The notes under the pieces are model-generated. The model was given only the letters and a program-made list of their open reading frames with translations, was not told the origin of the DNA and did not search any database. DNA of 64,000 nucleotides from Prevotella sp. E15-22 (GTDB lineage: Bacteria; Bacteroidota; Bacteroidia; Bacteroidales; Bacteroidaceae), in NCBI RefSeq assembly GCF_023204875.1, contig NZ_CP096247.1, forward strand, positions 372,001-436,000, written 5' to 3'. Numbering within the stretch: position 1 is the first letter of the stretch; the number at the start of each line of letters is the position of its first letter. Below are positions 50,375 through 58,985 of this stretch, one piece after another. The translations under genes and the position numbers were made by a program.

Positions 50375-50382
50375 TATATTTG
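50375..50382 (+). promoter_or_regulatory. -7 box for the nitroreductase gene
   Basis: TATATTTG matches the consensus and lies 27 bases before the ATG at 50409. A TTTG at 50359-50362 is only 12 bases away, too close to be a normal -33. Confidence 0.55.
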
Positions 50383-50408
50383 TGGCATATTTTGATATTT
50401 TTTAGTAT

Positions 50409-50903
50409 ATGAACTTTTTAGAATTAGTAAAACAGAGATACAGCTGCCGTGATTATCAGGCGAAAGCTGTAGAGCAGGAGAAGTTGGATTATATTATGGA
50501 GTGTGTTCGTATGGCACCTTCTGCAGTTAATAAGCAGCCATGGAAGTTTCACTTTGTGACTGATGAGGCCGACAAGGCCAAGCTCCTAACGTGTTATCGT
50601 CGTGACTGGTTGGCTTCGGCTCCAATGTATATCATCTGCTCTGTGCTTCATGATGAGGAGTGGGTACGTTTTGATGGCAAACCTCATGGTAATATTGATA
50701 TTGCCATTGCTGTGGAGCATCTTTGTCTGGCAGCTACTGAGCATGGACTGGCCACCTGCTGGGTGTGCAACTTCGACGCTGCACAATGCAAAGAGCTCTT
50801 CGCTCTGCCTGAGAGCGAAGAGCCCGCTGTGATCATCCCTATTGGCTATGCTGCCGATGAGATGAAAGATAAGAAGCGCAAGGAAATGAGCGCTATTTGT
50901 TGA
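50409..50903 (+). CDS. Nitroreductase-family flavoprotein
   Basis: The 164-residue protein lacks a signal peptide and is therefore cytoplasmic, unlike nearly everything around it. It shows the nitroreductase pattern: VKQRYSCRDYQ, where FMN phosphate binds, RMAPSAVNKQPWKFHFV, IAVEHLCLAATEHGLATCWV and IIPIGYA. Family members are FMN-dependent NAD(P)H oxidoreductases acting on quinones, nitro compounds or similar acceptors. There is no visible link to xylan use; it may be a bystander. The 3' end overlaps the convergent GH29 gene by 11 bases. Confidence 0.88.
   Translation: MNFLELVKQRYSCRDYQAKAVEQEKLDYIMECVRMAPSAVNKQPWKFHFVTDEADKAKLLTCYRRDWLASAPMYIICSVLHDEEWVRFDGKPHGNIDIAIAVEHLCLAATEHGLATCWVCNFDAAQCKELFALPESEEPAVIIPIGYAADEMKDKKRKEMSAIC
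50795..50823 (-). terminator. Possible terminator of the GH29 gene inside the nitroreductase coding sequence
   Basis: A perfect 12-base stem (GCTCTTCGCTCT at 50795-50806 with 50812-50823) has a 5-base loop. On the minus strand it is followed by the weak run TCTTTGCATT, about 70 bases past the GH29 stop. The T run is poor, so this is less certain than the hairpin inside GH95. Confidence 0.45.
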
Positions 50904-52509
50904 TCTTCAATACTGGCGCAATCTTATTGCAGGGGGCGGGAAGTTTTACTTCCAGTCCCTCGGCAGTTTGACGTGCTTTGAGTTTTCCATAGCCAAGAAG
51001 ATGAACACTGGTAATCGTCTTCTTGAAGTTCTTGTTGCCTTTGGCCAACGACTTGATGACGAGTTTGCCGTCCTTAGGCCATCCCATGGCTGTAGCATAG
51101 AGGTGCTTCTTGGTCTGGTTGAAGCGGATGTCGCGTGCGTCCATGCCATTATACTGGCCCTCGTTGAATCCTTGAGCGTTGATGTCTATCTTCTTTTCGG
51201 CCACGGGTCCTTCGCCAAATTTTACCCAAGGACGTGTGCCAAAGATGCTTTCGCCATTCTGTGTCATCCAAGCCTCCAACTCGTCGAGGAATGCAGCGGC
51301 TTTCTCATCGTAGGTGCCATCGGCACGCAGAGGGATGTTTAACAGGAGGTTACCATTCTTTGAAACGATATCGACCAACTGTTTTACCAGATTGGTTGCC
51401 GTGCGATAGCCATGCTTATAGGTGTTGGTGTTGTAGTGCCAGTCGCCAATACAGTTGCATGTCTGCCAAGGCTCTTCTATCATCTGGTTGGGGGCACCAC
51501 GCTCTACATCCCAGGTGAGGGCTTTTTTCTGATCCTCACTCAGAATCTTGCCAAAGACAACACCACGCGGATTCTTGTTATAAAGATGCGTGGCAATCTT
51601 CAGACCACAGTCGCTGATGGGGTAGAAGGGGAGTACGGTGACATCGAAATAGATGAGATCGGGGTTATAGCGGTTGATGGCATCGATGGTGCGGTCGAAG
51701 AAGTTGGTGACAAACTCCTGTGACGGAGGACAAGCACCGTTGTCCCAGCCCCACTGAGCATGGATGCGACCGTTGTCCCATGAACCTTGACTCATAGGAT
51801 GGTTCTGCTGATAGAGCATCTGTGGGTCAAGACCTTCCCACCATTTGCCCTTGCCGTCTTCTTTGGTCAGGTTGCCATCGTAATATACTCCTTTCTTATC
51901 ACCCTTCAGGTCGTAACGCTGTGAGGGCTCGAACCATGTCCAGGCGTGGTCGGCGTGAAATGAGATGCCTAAAGGAAGTCCCGCCTTCTTGGCAGCGCGT
52001 GCCCAACCTTCAAGGATGTCTTTCTTTGGACCGATATTCTTTGAGTTCCATGGTTGGTATTTTGAATCCCATAGGTCGTAATTGTCGTGGTGGTTACCTA
52101 ATACAAAGAAATACTGTGCACCACAGCGCTTGTAGCGCTCTACCAATGCCTCTGGATCCCATTTCTCGGCCTTGAAGAGGGGAAGGATGTCTTTGTAGCC
52201 AAACTCGGAGGGATGGCCGTAGTGCTCACGATGGTAGTTATACTGCCCACCTCCCTCAAGATAAAGACCGCGCGCCATCCAATCGCCAGAACCTTCAACG
52301 CACTGCGCACCCCAGTGGGCCCAGATGCCAAATTTGGCATTGCGAAACCATTCGGGGGTCTGGTGAGTCTCCAACGATTGCCATGTGGGTTCATACTGTC
52401 CTTTCAGCATCTGCTCGTGTTTTTCCGACACGGGCACCTGATACTTTTGGGCTGTCGTTGGCAAGAGCGTCAGCCAGAGAAGGTTAGTCATTAAAAACTT
52501 TTTGTTCAT
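50893..52509 (-). CDS. GH29 alpha-L-fucosidase-like enzyme
   Basis: The start at ATG 52509 gives 538 residues with signal MNKKFLMTNLLWLTLLPTTA; upstream in-frame codons overlap the promoter. The GH29 barrel shows WFRNAKFGIWAHWGAQCVEG, QYFFVLGNHHDNYDLWDSKY and LGISFHADHAWTWFEP. The nucleophile candidate Asp289 lies in LIYFDVTVLPF, where most family members have WFDG; the changed context suggests an unusual specificity. SKNGNLLLNIPLRADGTYD is a typical GH29 end of barrel. A C-terminal beta domain follows. It stands alone, between convergent and divergent neighbours. Confidence 0.87.
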   Translation of the reverse strand: MNKKFLMTNLLWLTLLPTTAQKYQVPVSEKHEQMLKGQYEPTWQSLETHQTPEWFRNAKFGIWAHWGAQCVEGSGDWMARGLYLEGGGQYNYHREHYGHPSEFGYKDILPLFKAEKWDPEALVERYKRCGAQYFFVLGNHHDNYDLWDSKYQPWNSKNIGPKKDILEGWARAAKKAGLPLGISFHADHAWTWFEPSQRYDLKGDKKGVYYDGNLTKEDGKGKWWEGLDPQMLYQQNHPMSQGSWDNGRIHAQWGWDNGACPPSQEFVTNFFDRTIDAINRYNPDLIYFDVTVLPFYPISDCGLKIATHLYNKNPRGVVFGKILSEDQKKALTWDVERGAPNQMIEEPWQTCNCIGDWHYNTNTYKHGYRTATNLVKQLVDIVSKNGNLLLNIPLRADGTYDEKAAAFLDELEAWMTQNGESIFGTRPWVKFGEGPVAEKKIDINAQGFNEGQYNGMDARDIRFNQTKKHLYATAMGWPKDGKLVIKSLAKGNKNFKKTITSVHLLGYGKLKARQTAEGLEVKLPAPCNKIAPVLKINK

Positions 52510-52548
52510 AGTAGTTGTATTTTTTTTGTTTTGTGTATGTATCAAGTG

Positions 52549-52556
52549 CAAAAGTA
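52549..52556 (-). promoter_or_regulatory. -7 box for the GH29 gene
   Basis: On the minus strand this reads TACTTTTG followed by C, matching TAnnTTTG, 40 bases before the ATG at 52509. Confidence 0.5.
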
Positions 52557-52580
52557 CGGAAAAAAGCGGATAAAGGCGTT

Positions 52581-52630
52581 TGTCTCATGCGATTTTTTGT
52601 AAAATGAAACAATTTCGAAAGAATGAGACA
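52581..52630. promoter_or_regulatory. Possible operator: inverted repeat between divergent GH29 and GH10-CE1 genes
   Basis: TGTCTCAT (52581-52588) and its exact complement ATGAGACA (52623-52630) are separated by 34 bases. They lie between the two divergent -7 boxes. The position suits a shared regulator site, but eight-base arms alone are weak evidence. Confidence 0.3.
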
Positions 52631-52662
52631 CATAGAGACATGCCAGTTTGTGGGAAAATATG

Positions 52663-52670
52663 TAATTTTG
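52663..52670 (+). promoter_or_regulatory. -7 box for the GH10-CE1 gene
   Basis: TAATTTTG followed by C matches the consensus and lies 34 bases before the ATG at 52704. Confidence 0.55.
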
Positions 52671-52703
52671 CACGCGATAAACGATAACTAAACCAATTTT
52701 ACA

Positions 52704-54896
52704 ATGAAACAAACCATTAAATCAGCCGTTGTCTTACTGCTAGCAATGTCTAGCACGGCTGTTTGGGCACAAGGACTAAAAGACGCCTACAAAAAAGAAT
52801 TTATGATTGGCGTTGCAGTCAATGGTCGTAATGTGAGTAACCCTGAGCAGATGGCTCTGATCAAGAAGGAGTTCAACAGCATCACTGCTGAGAACGACAT
52901 GAAGCCTCAGCCCACGGAACCTAAGGAGGGTCAGTTCAACTGGGAAGCAGCTGACCGTATTGCTAACTTCGCACGTCAGAACGGCATCAAACTGCGTGGC
53001 CACTGCTTGATGTGGCACTCACAGATTGGTGAGTGGATGCTGGGTGACAATCCAACAAAGGAAGTTTTCTATGCTCGTATGAAGAATCATATCCAGCAGG
53101 TGGTTAGCCGCTACAAGGATGTGGTTTATTGCTGGGATGTGGTTAATGAGGCCATGACCGATGACAAGAATGCAATGGACCCTTATCGTCAGAGTGCTAT
53201 GTACAAACTCTGTGGCGATGAGTTTATTGCCAAGGCTTTCCAGTTTGCCCGTGAAGCCGACCCGAAAGCTCTGCTTTTCTATAATGACTATAATGAATGC
53301 GACCCCGTGAAGAGCCAGCGTATATATAATATGGTGAAAGCCATGAAGCAGGCTGGTGTGCCCATTGATGGTATCGGTATGCAGGGTCACTATAATATCT
53401 ATGGTCCTACGGAGAAAGAAGTAGATGATGCTATCACTCTTTATAAGAAGATCGTGAAGCACATCCACGTGACGGAGCTTGATATCCGTGTGAACGAGGA
53501 GATGGGTGGTCAGCTCCGCTTTAGCCGCGACGGTGCTACGGTGACCGACTCAGTGAAGCAGCATCTGGCCGATCAGTATGCTCGCGTGTTCCGCGTGTTC
53601 CGTAAGCACAGCGACGTTATCGACTGTGTAACGTTCTGGAATCTGGGCGACCGCGACTCTTGGTTGGGCGCAGCCAACTATCCTCTGCCTTTCGATTCAG
53701 AGTACAAGCCTAAGTTGGCTTATGAGTATATCAAGGCAAAGAAGGCTCCCGCATGGGATATGCCTAAGAAGCCTGTTCGCCAGCCTCGTGCTCAGCAACA
53801 GCAGCGTCAGCAGCCTCGCGAGTTTAATGCTGCTATGGCTTTCCGCAAGGTTGACGGTGTGAAGGACGACTTCAAGCCTTCTTCAAAAAACCAGCCTGGT
53901 CAGGAGTATCCTCAGGTGAACTCTCAGGGTTATGTTCGTTTCCGTGTACAGGCTCCCGATGCCAAGGCTGTAACTGTTAGCCTCGGACTGGGGGGACAGG
54001 GCGGTACCAAGTTGCGTCGCTTCTTTGACGGCTCATGGATTGGTCAGACTGAAGGCCCGATGGATGAAGGCTTCCACTACTATCATCTCACCGTTGATGG
54101 TGGTACGCTGAACGATCCTGGAACAAACAACTATTATGGCTCTTGTCGTTGGGAGAGTGGTATTGAGATTCCCGCCAAGGATCAGGACTTCTATGCTGAG
54201 AAGAACGTAGAGCATGGTCAGGTGAGCGAGGTTCGCTTCTGGAGTGAGAGCACCAACTGCCTGAGACGCGCATTTGTTTATCTGCCACCTACCTATGGCA
54301 AGAACAAGAAGGAGAAGTTCCCCGTGCTTTACTTGCAGCATGGTTGGGGTGAGAATGAGTATGCTTGGAGTAACCAGGGACATGCTAACCTCATCATGGA
54401 TAACTTGCTGGCCGAGGGTAAGTGCAAGCCTTTCATCATCGTGATGACCTATGGCATGACCAACGATATTAAGTTCGGTGGACTGGGCGGTTTTACTGCT
54501 AAGGAGTTTGAGACGGTGCTCTGCGATGAGCTCGTTCCTTACATCGATAGTCACTTCAATACCATTGCTAAGAAGGAAAGCCGTGCTATGGCTGGCTTGT
54601 CAATGGGTGGTATGGAAACGAAGACAATCACCCTCCGTCGTCCTGAGATGTTCGGTTCTTGGGGATTGCTGAGTGGTGGTACCTATGCTCCTGAGGATAT
54701 CAAAGATCCTAAGCAGGTGAAGTATATCTTTGAGAGCTGCGGTTCGAAAGAGAATCCTGAAGGCATCAACAAGAGCATAGAGGCTCTGAAAGCTGCCGGC
54801 TATAATGCACAGGGCTATGTCAGTGAGGGTACCGCACATGAGTTCCTGACCTGGCGTCGTAGTCTCTATCAGATGGCTCAAAGGCTTTTCCAATAA
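52704..54896 (+). CDS. xyn10D-fae1A: Bifunctional GH10 endo-xylanase and CE1 feruloyl esterase
   Basis: The 730-residue secreted protein has the architecture and length of Xyn10D-Fae1A of P. ruminicola 23. The signal peptide is followed by a GH10 barrel at about residues 22-355, with acid/base Glu149 in WDVVNEAMTD and nucleophile Glu258 in VTELDIRV. A Gln/Arg/Pro-rich linker follows near residues 365-385, then an E-set/CBM48-like module at about 405-480 (VRFRVQAPDAKAVTVSLGLG). The CE1 domain covers about 490-730, with Ser633 in AGLSMGGMET and a His in [11 protein letters not shown]. It cuts xylan and releases ferulate from arabinose side chains. The orthology is judged from memory of the family. 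The gene is monocistronic, with its own promoter and terminator. Confidence 0.92.
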   Translation: MKQTIKSAVVLLLAMSSTAVWAQGLKDAYKKEFMIGVAVNGRNVSNPEQMALIKKEFNSITAENDMKPQPTEPKEGQFNWEAADRIANFARQNGIKLRGHCLMWHSQIGEWMLGDNPTKEVFYARMKNHIQQVVSRYKDVVYCWDVVNEAMTDDKNAMDPYRQSAMYKLCGDEFIAKAFQFAREADPKALLFYNDYNECDPVKSQRIYNMVKAMKQAGVPIDGIGMQGHYNIYGPTEKEVDDAITLYKKIVKHIHVTELDIRVNEEMGGQLRFSRDGATVTDSVKQHLADQYARVFRVFRKHSDVIDCVTFWNLGDRDSWLGAANYPLPFDSEYKPKLAYEYIKAKKAPAWDMPKKPVRQPRAQQQQRQQPREFNAAMAFRKVDGVKDDFKPSSKNQPGQEYPQVNSQGYVRFRVQAPDAKAVTVSLGLGGQGGTKLRRFFDGSWIGQTEGPMDEGFHYYHLTVDGGTLNDPGTNNYYGSCRWESGIEIPAKDQDFYAEKNVEHGQVSEVRFWSESTNCLRRAFVYLPPTYGKNKKEKFPVLYLQHGWGENEYAWSNQGHANLIMDNLLAEGKCKPFIIVMTYGMTNDIKFGGLGGFTAKEFETVLCDELVPYIDSHFNTIAKKESRAMAGLSMGGMETKTITLRRPEMFGSWGLLSGGTYAPEDIKDPKQVKYIFESCGSKENPEGINKSIEALKAAGYNAQGYVSEGTAHEFLTWRRSLYQMAQRLFQ

Positions 54897-54927
54897 ATTT
54901 AATCTAAAGACCAAACCTTAAATATCT

Positions 54928-54972
54928 GCCGGCATAGGTCAGTTAATATTGACTTATGCCGGCTTTCTTTTG
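54928..54972 (+). terminator. Terminator of the GH10-CE1 gene
   Basis: GCCGGCATAGGTCA pairs with TTGACTTATGCCGGC almost perfectly around a short AT loop, followed by TTTCTTTTG. It begins about 30 bases past the stop. Confidence 0.85.
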
Positions 54973-55035
54973 TTCCTGCAACAAATACTAAAGATAACGA
55001 AACGAATGACACATGGATGTTTGCTGCTTTTTTCA

Positions 55036-55043
55036 TAATTTTG
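55036..55043 (+). promoter_or_regulatory. -7 box for the GH30-GH8-carboxylesterase operon
   Basis: TAATTTTG followed by C matches the consensus and lies 17 bases before the ATG at 55061. It also shows why the longer frame starting at 55013 is not the real start. Confidence 0.55.
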
Positions 55044-55060
55044 CAGACAAAATAACTAAA

Positions 55061-57604
55061 ATGAGAAAAGTAGTACTGACCTTTACGATGCTTCTGCTGA
55101 CAACTATGTCGGCTTTTGCACAACAGAAATCAACATTGAAAATAGACGCAACAGCCAAACACCAGAAAATAACTGGCTTTGGTGGCTTTGTCTGTTCACC
55201 GCAGTTTACGTATAACCACATGTCTAACACAGAGATAAAGAAGGTGTGGGGAGAAACGAGTACGGTGGGCTGTAACATTATGCGTCTTTATATTCCTATT
55301 GGAAAGAATGCATGGCCGCAATCGTTGGCTACGGCAAAACTGGCTAAACAGATGGGACTCATTGTCTTTGCTTCGCCTTGGGGGCAACCGGCTGAGTGGA
55401 AGACCAACGGCACGTCGAATGCAAAAAATGAGGATGGTACCACGGGAAAGCTGAAAAAAGAGAATTGGGCTGACTATGCACAGTATTTGGAGGAATATGT
55501 GCAGTATCTGCGTGATAACGGTGTGGAACTTGATGCTATCAGTATTCAGAACGAGCCCGACTGGCCCGCTCAGTATGCAGGATGTCTATGGGACGCCTCG
55601 GAGATAGCACAGTTTGTGAAAACGTATGGCCGCACTATCAGTTGCAAGATTATGGCCCCTGAGACGTTGGCCGTCAGTGATAGTTATGCCAATGCGTTGA
55701 ATAAAACTGATGTGCTGCCCTGCTTTGACATCTATGGTGGACATCAATATGGCGGCATACAAAGTGCCTACAAGAACCTTGGTAAGAAGGGAAAGGAGAT
55801 TTGGATGACGGAGTACCTGATTAACTGGAATGAGGTGGAAGGCAATACTAGAAACTATGACTTTTCGAAGGACTTCTTTAACTTCTTTACGGCCATCAAT
55901 ACTTGTATGCTGGGCGACTTCAATGCGTGGATTCATTATGCTGCCAAACGCTATTATGGCATGATGGGCGACGGCCAGCGCGGTGCTGGTAGTAGTGGAT
56001 CGATTACTAAGCGTGGTTATATCATGGCCCACTTTGCGAAATATGTTACGGGAATGACCCGTGTTGATGCTGTCTTTAATGGCAGTGGATTGCAGGGGTC
56101 TGCCTATCTGTCTGAGACGGAAGATACGGTGGTGGCTGTGATGGCTAATACTTCAGAAAGTGCTGTGGATTTGACCCTGGACCTTCCATTTTATACAACT
56201 CATGGACAACTGGCTGTGACTGTTAAGTCGAAGAGTATGAATAAGAGCGACTTGTCGTATGAGTCGGAGACCTGTCGTCCAGCAGTAAAGATTGAGCCGT
56301 TGAGCGTTGCAACGGTCTTGTTTGTCAAGTCACGCGACCGTCAGCCGTCAAACATGGCAGGTACAGCTACCCGTTTTGACCGTCTTGATGATATGGTAAC
56401 AACCAAAACGAACTTTGGAACTACCTATAAACTGTCAAATAAGACAAAGACCTTTGATAGTTCTAATCCGCTTATTTCATCAAGAAAGAACCTGACCTTT
56501 GGCTATATAGCCTTGAACGACCGCTATTCGCAATTGGTGATGAGAGTGAAGAAGGTGACGTCAACCAATTCTTTGACGGCAGGTAAGCCAACACTTTATT
56601 ATGTGAATGCCAAAGGAGAGGCTGTTAGTCATGAGTATGAACGTCTTGATTTGAGTATTGGCCAAAACTTTGATATCGTTCTCGATTTGTCGCCTGCAAC
56701 GCTTGCTGATGGTTGTGTCGGACTGCTGTCGCTGACCTGTGATAACTCGCAGTCGCACTTGACTATCAACTTTGGTGATGTATATCTGGATAATGGTCGT
56801 CGTTATGCTGCTACACTCAGTGGTGCTTATGTGGCTGACGACAGTTATGTGATGGAATATACGTCTGATGAGGCTTGTACTAGCCTGGATTTAACCAATG
56901 TCACAGAACTGCCTGCTACGCTACCTTGGCTTGCAGGAACGAATCGTGTGGCTTTTGTTAGCGAGGAAAATGTCTTGGCGAATATTCCTAATGTGGTGGC
57001 GGGTACCAACTCTCAGAGCTTAGTGCTGAGGAGTGATAATGGTGACTTCCGTCCTTCTAAGGCGTTTACTGCCAATAAGGCCTCGCTTACATGTACCATT
57101 AATGGCTTGCGCATGCTGATGCTACCATTCAATGCTGCTGTTCCGCAGGGTGTTCAGGCTTATACGATAAACGATGATAGAACGCTTCAAAATGTTGCGT
57201 CGATTGTCGCTCATCAGCCAGTTTTGGTATCTGGCAATGGAGAATATACTTTTGAGGGTGCTGGTGATGTGTCGTATGCTACCAGTCCGCTGGATGCTCT
57301 TTATCGTGGTACCTATACACAGATACCTCTGTATGCGGGTGACTTCGTCCTGGGTTACGAGCAGGGAGTATGGGGCTTTGCTCGTTTGTCTGAAGGCGGT
57401 GTGCTGATGCCTTTTGATGTTTATGCGCAGTTCCCAGCCAACTCTCAGTCTTTCTTGCCTCTCGACCTTACGAATACGGGCATCAGTGATGTTGCTGGCC
57501 ACAGACCAATCTCCTCGATTGTCTATAATGTGATGGGACAGCGTGTGACGAGCGAAAAGAAAGGCATGATTATTCAAAACGGAAAGATATTAATTAAACG
57601 ATAA
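55061..57604 (+). CDS. GH30 endo-xylanase (glucuronoxylanase-like) with long C-terminal extension
   Basis: The 847-residue protein starts at MRKVVLTFTMLLLTTMSAFA, a signal peptide. The GH30 domain covers about residues 22-430. It shows ITGFGGFVCSPQFTYNHM, acid/base Glu165 in SIQNEPDWPAQYAG and nucleophile Glu251 in IWMTEYLINWNEV, with the side beta-domain ending near VATVLFVKS. GH30 xylanases of this kind often need a glucuronic acid branch for recognition, which would suit the GH115 enzymes here (inference). About 400 further residues form beta-rich domains I cannot name. The tail is VYNVMGQRVT...GMIIQNGKILIKR. It heads the three-gene operon and is followed by GH8 after 6 bases. Confidence 0.88.
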   Translation: MRKVVLTFTMLLLTTMSAFAQQKSTLKIDATAKHQKITGFGGFVCSPQFTYNHMSNTEIKKVWGETSTVGCNIMRLYIPIGKNAWPQSLATAKLAKQMGLIVFASPWGQPAEWKTNGTSNAKNEDGTTGKLKKENWADYAQYLEEYVQYLRDNGVELDAISIQNEPDWPAQYAGCLWDASEIAQFVKTYGRTISCKIMAPETLAVSDSYANALNKTDVLPCFDIYGGHQYGGIQSAYKNLGKKGKEIWMTEYLINWNEVEGNTRNYDFSKDFFNFFTAINTCMLGDFNAWIHYAAKRYYGMMGDGQRGAGSSGSITKRGYIMAHFAKYVTGMTRVDAVFNGSGLQGSAYLSETEDTVVAVMANTSESAVDLTLDLPFYTTHGQLAVTVKSKSMNKSDLSYESETCRPAVKIEPLSVATVLFVKSRDRQPSNMAGTATRFDRLDDMVTTKTNFGTTYKLSNKTKTFDSSNPLISSRKNLTFGYIALNDRYSQLVMRVKKVTSTNSLTAGKPTLYYVNAKGEAVSHEYERLDLSIGQNFDIVLDLSPATLADGCVGLLSLTCDNSQSHLTINFGDVYLDNGRRYAATLSGAYVADDSYVMEYTSDEACTSLDLTNVTELPATLPWLAGTNRVAFVSEENVLANIPNVVAGTNSQSLVLRSDNGDFRPSKAFTANKASLTCTINGLRMLMLPFNAAVPQGVQAYTINDDRTLQNVASIVAHQPVLVSGNGEYTFEGAGDVSYATSPLDALYRGTYTQIPLYAGDFVLGYEQGVWGFARLSEGGVLMPFDVYAQFPANSQSFLPLDLTNTGISDVAGHRPISSIVYNVMGQRVTSEKKGMIIQNGKILIKR

Positions 57605-57610
57605 ACCAAC

Positions 57611-58942
57611 ATGAGAAAGAAATTATTTGCTTGTATGATGATGCTGGCTTTGAGTTCAAGCATCTGGTCATTAACTCCTTGGAAAAAGGGTGCCTTCGAA
57701 ACGAAGAAGTATAGAAATGTGTTCGTGGAGATGGGCTATGATGAGAAAGCTGTGAACATTCGTTTGCAGCAGGTGTTTGCCGATGTGTTTTATGGTCCTA
57801 ATAGGGTGTACTTCGAAGTCAACGATTCGATGGCTTACATCTCGGATATCAAGAACCACGATGTGCGTACTGAGGGCATGAGTTATGGTATGATGATTGC
57901 CGTGCAGATGGATAAGAAGGATATCTTTGACAAACTGTGGCGTTGGGGTAAGAAATACATGCAGCATCAGGATGGTATCCGTGAGGGCTACTTCGCCTGG
58001 AGCTGTAAGATTGATGGCACACAGAACTCTGCTGGTGCTGCCTCTGACGGTGAACTGTATTATATCACGGCACTGATCTTTGCCTCTAACCGTTGGGGAA
58101 ATGATACTGGTATTAACTATAAGGCTGAGGCTCAGCGTATTTTGAACTGCACCATGCCGCGTGAATATACACCGGAGCCGCGTCCAAACTTCGGCGGTTT
58201 TGGCGGTGCTCAGCGTCCTCAGCAGCCACAGGGTCCGCAGAAGATGTTCCTCGTTGACCCAGAGACGAAACTGATTACCTTCACGCCGGATGGTTTTGGC
58301 CAGCGTTATACAGACCCTTCTTACCATATCCCTGCTTTCTATGAGGTGTGGGCCAAGTGGGCCGATGATGGTCGCTCGGATTATTGGAATGAGTGTGCAG
58401 CCAAGAGTCGCGAGTTCCTGCATAAGGCTATCCATCCCGAAACGGGACTTAATCCGGATATGTGTAATTACGATGGTAGTTTGATGGAAGGCTGGGGCGG
58501 TCGCCGTAACAGTAGCAACAACTTCCGTTACGACTCATGGCGCGTGCCCATGAATATTGCGATGGACTATGAATGGAGTTGCGCCGACGGAGAGTGGCAG
58601 CGTCAGTATGGCGAGCGCATTCAGAATTTCTTCTACTCTCAGGGGGTAGATAAGTTCGTGGACCAGTATCGCGTAGATGGTAGCTTACCCGAAGAGAATG
58701 AGATTCTTCAGGCTGGTGGTTTCCGTAAGTTGCGCCATAGTATAGGTTTGGTGGCTACTACAGCTGCTGCTTCTGTTATGTGTTCGCATGACAAGAGTAA
58801 GGAGTTTGTCGATGCGTTCTGGAAGGCAGAGCACAAGCCTTTCGAGGATGGCTATTTTGATGCTTATTATGATGGACTTCTAAGACTCTTTGCCTATATG
58901 CACTTAAGCGGCAACTACCGCGTTATCTTCCCGCAGAAATAA
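57611..58942 (+). CDS. GH8 reducing-end xylose-releasing exo-oligoxylanase-like enzyme
   Basis: The 443-residue protein has a probable signal peptide (MRKKLFACMMMLALSSSIWS) and the GH8 (alpha/alpha)6 fold. The proton donor is Glu88 in VRTEGMSYGMM and the base candidate is Asp146 in AASDGELYYITAL. Other motifs are YDSWRVPMNIAMDYEWS and DGYFDAYYDGLLRLFAYM. Among GH8 enzymes the pattern fits the Rex group, which takes xylose off the reducing end of xylo-oligosaccharides. An insert near residues 188-212 is rich in Gly, Pro and Gln (NFGGFGGAQRPQQPQGPQ) and is unusual for this compact fold. It lies 6 bases after GH30 and 43 before the carboxylesterase. Confidence 0.88.
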   Translation: MRKKLFACMMMLALSSSIWSLTPWKKGAFETKKYRNVFVEMGYDEKAVNIRLQQVFADVFYGPNRVYFEVNDSMAYISDIKNHDVRTEGMSYGMMIAVQMDKKDIFDKLWRWGKKYMQHQDGIREGYFAWSCKIDGTQNSAGAASDGELYYITALIFASNRWGNDTGINYKAEAQRILNCTMPREYTPEPRPNFGGFGGAQRPQQPQGPQKMFLVDPETKLITFTPDGFGQRYTDPSYHIPAFYEVWAKWADDGRSDYWNECAAKSREFLHKAIHPETGLNPDMCNYDGSLMEGWGGRRNSSNNFRYDSWRVPMNIAMDYEWSCADGEWQRQYGERIQNFFYSQGVDKFVDQYRVDGSLPEENEILQAGGFRKLRHSIGLVATTAAASVMCSHDKSKEFVDAFWKAEHKPFEDGYFDAYYDGLLRLFAYMHLSGNYRVIFPQK

Positions 58943-58985
58943 AAGGAAAAATACAAAAAACAAAATACTAACCATTAACCACTTC

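Noticed and set aside
50359..50382. TTTG at 50359 as the -33 box of the nitroreductase promoter
   Set aside because: Its 12-base distance to the -7 box is far below the usual 17-23 bases.
50409..50903. Nitroreductase as a functional part of the xylan system
   Set aside because: It is cytoplasmic, has its own promoter, and no redox step in xylan breakdown calls for it. It may simply be a neighbour.
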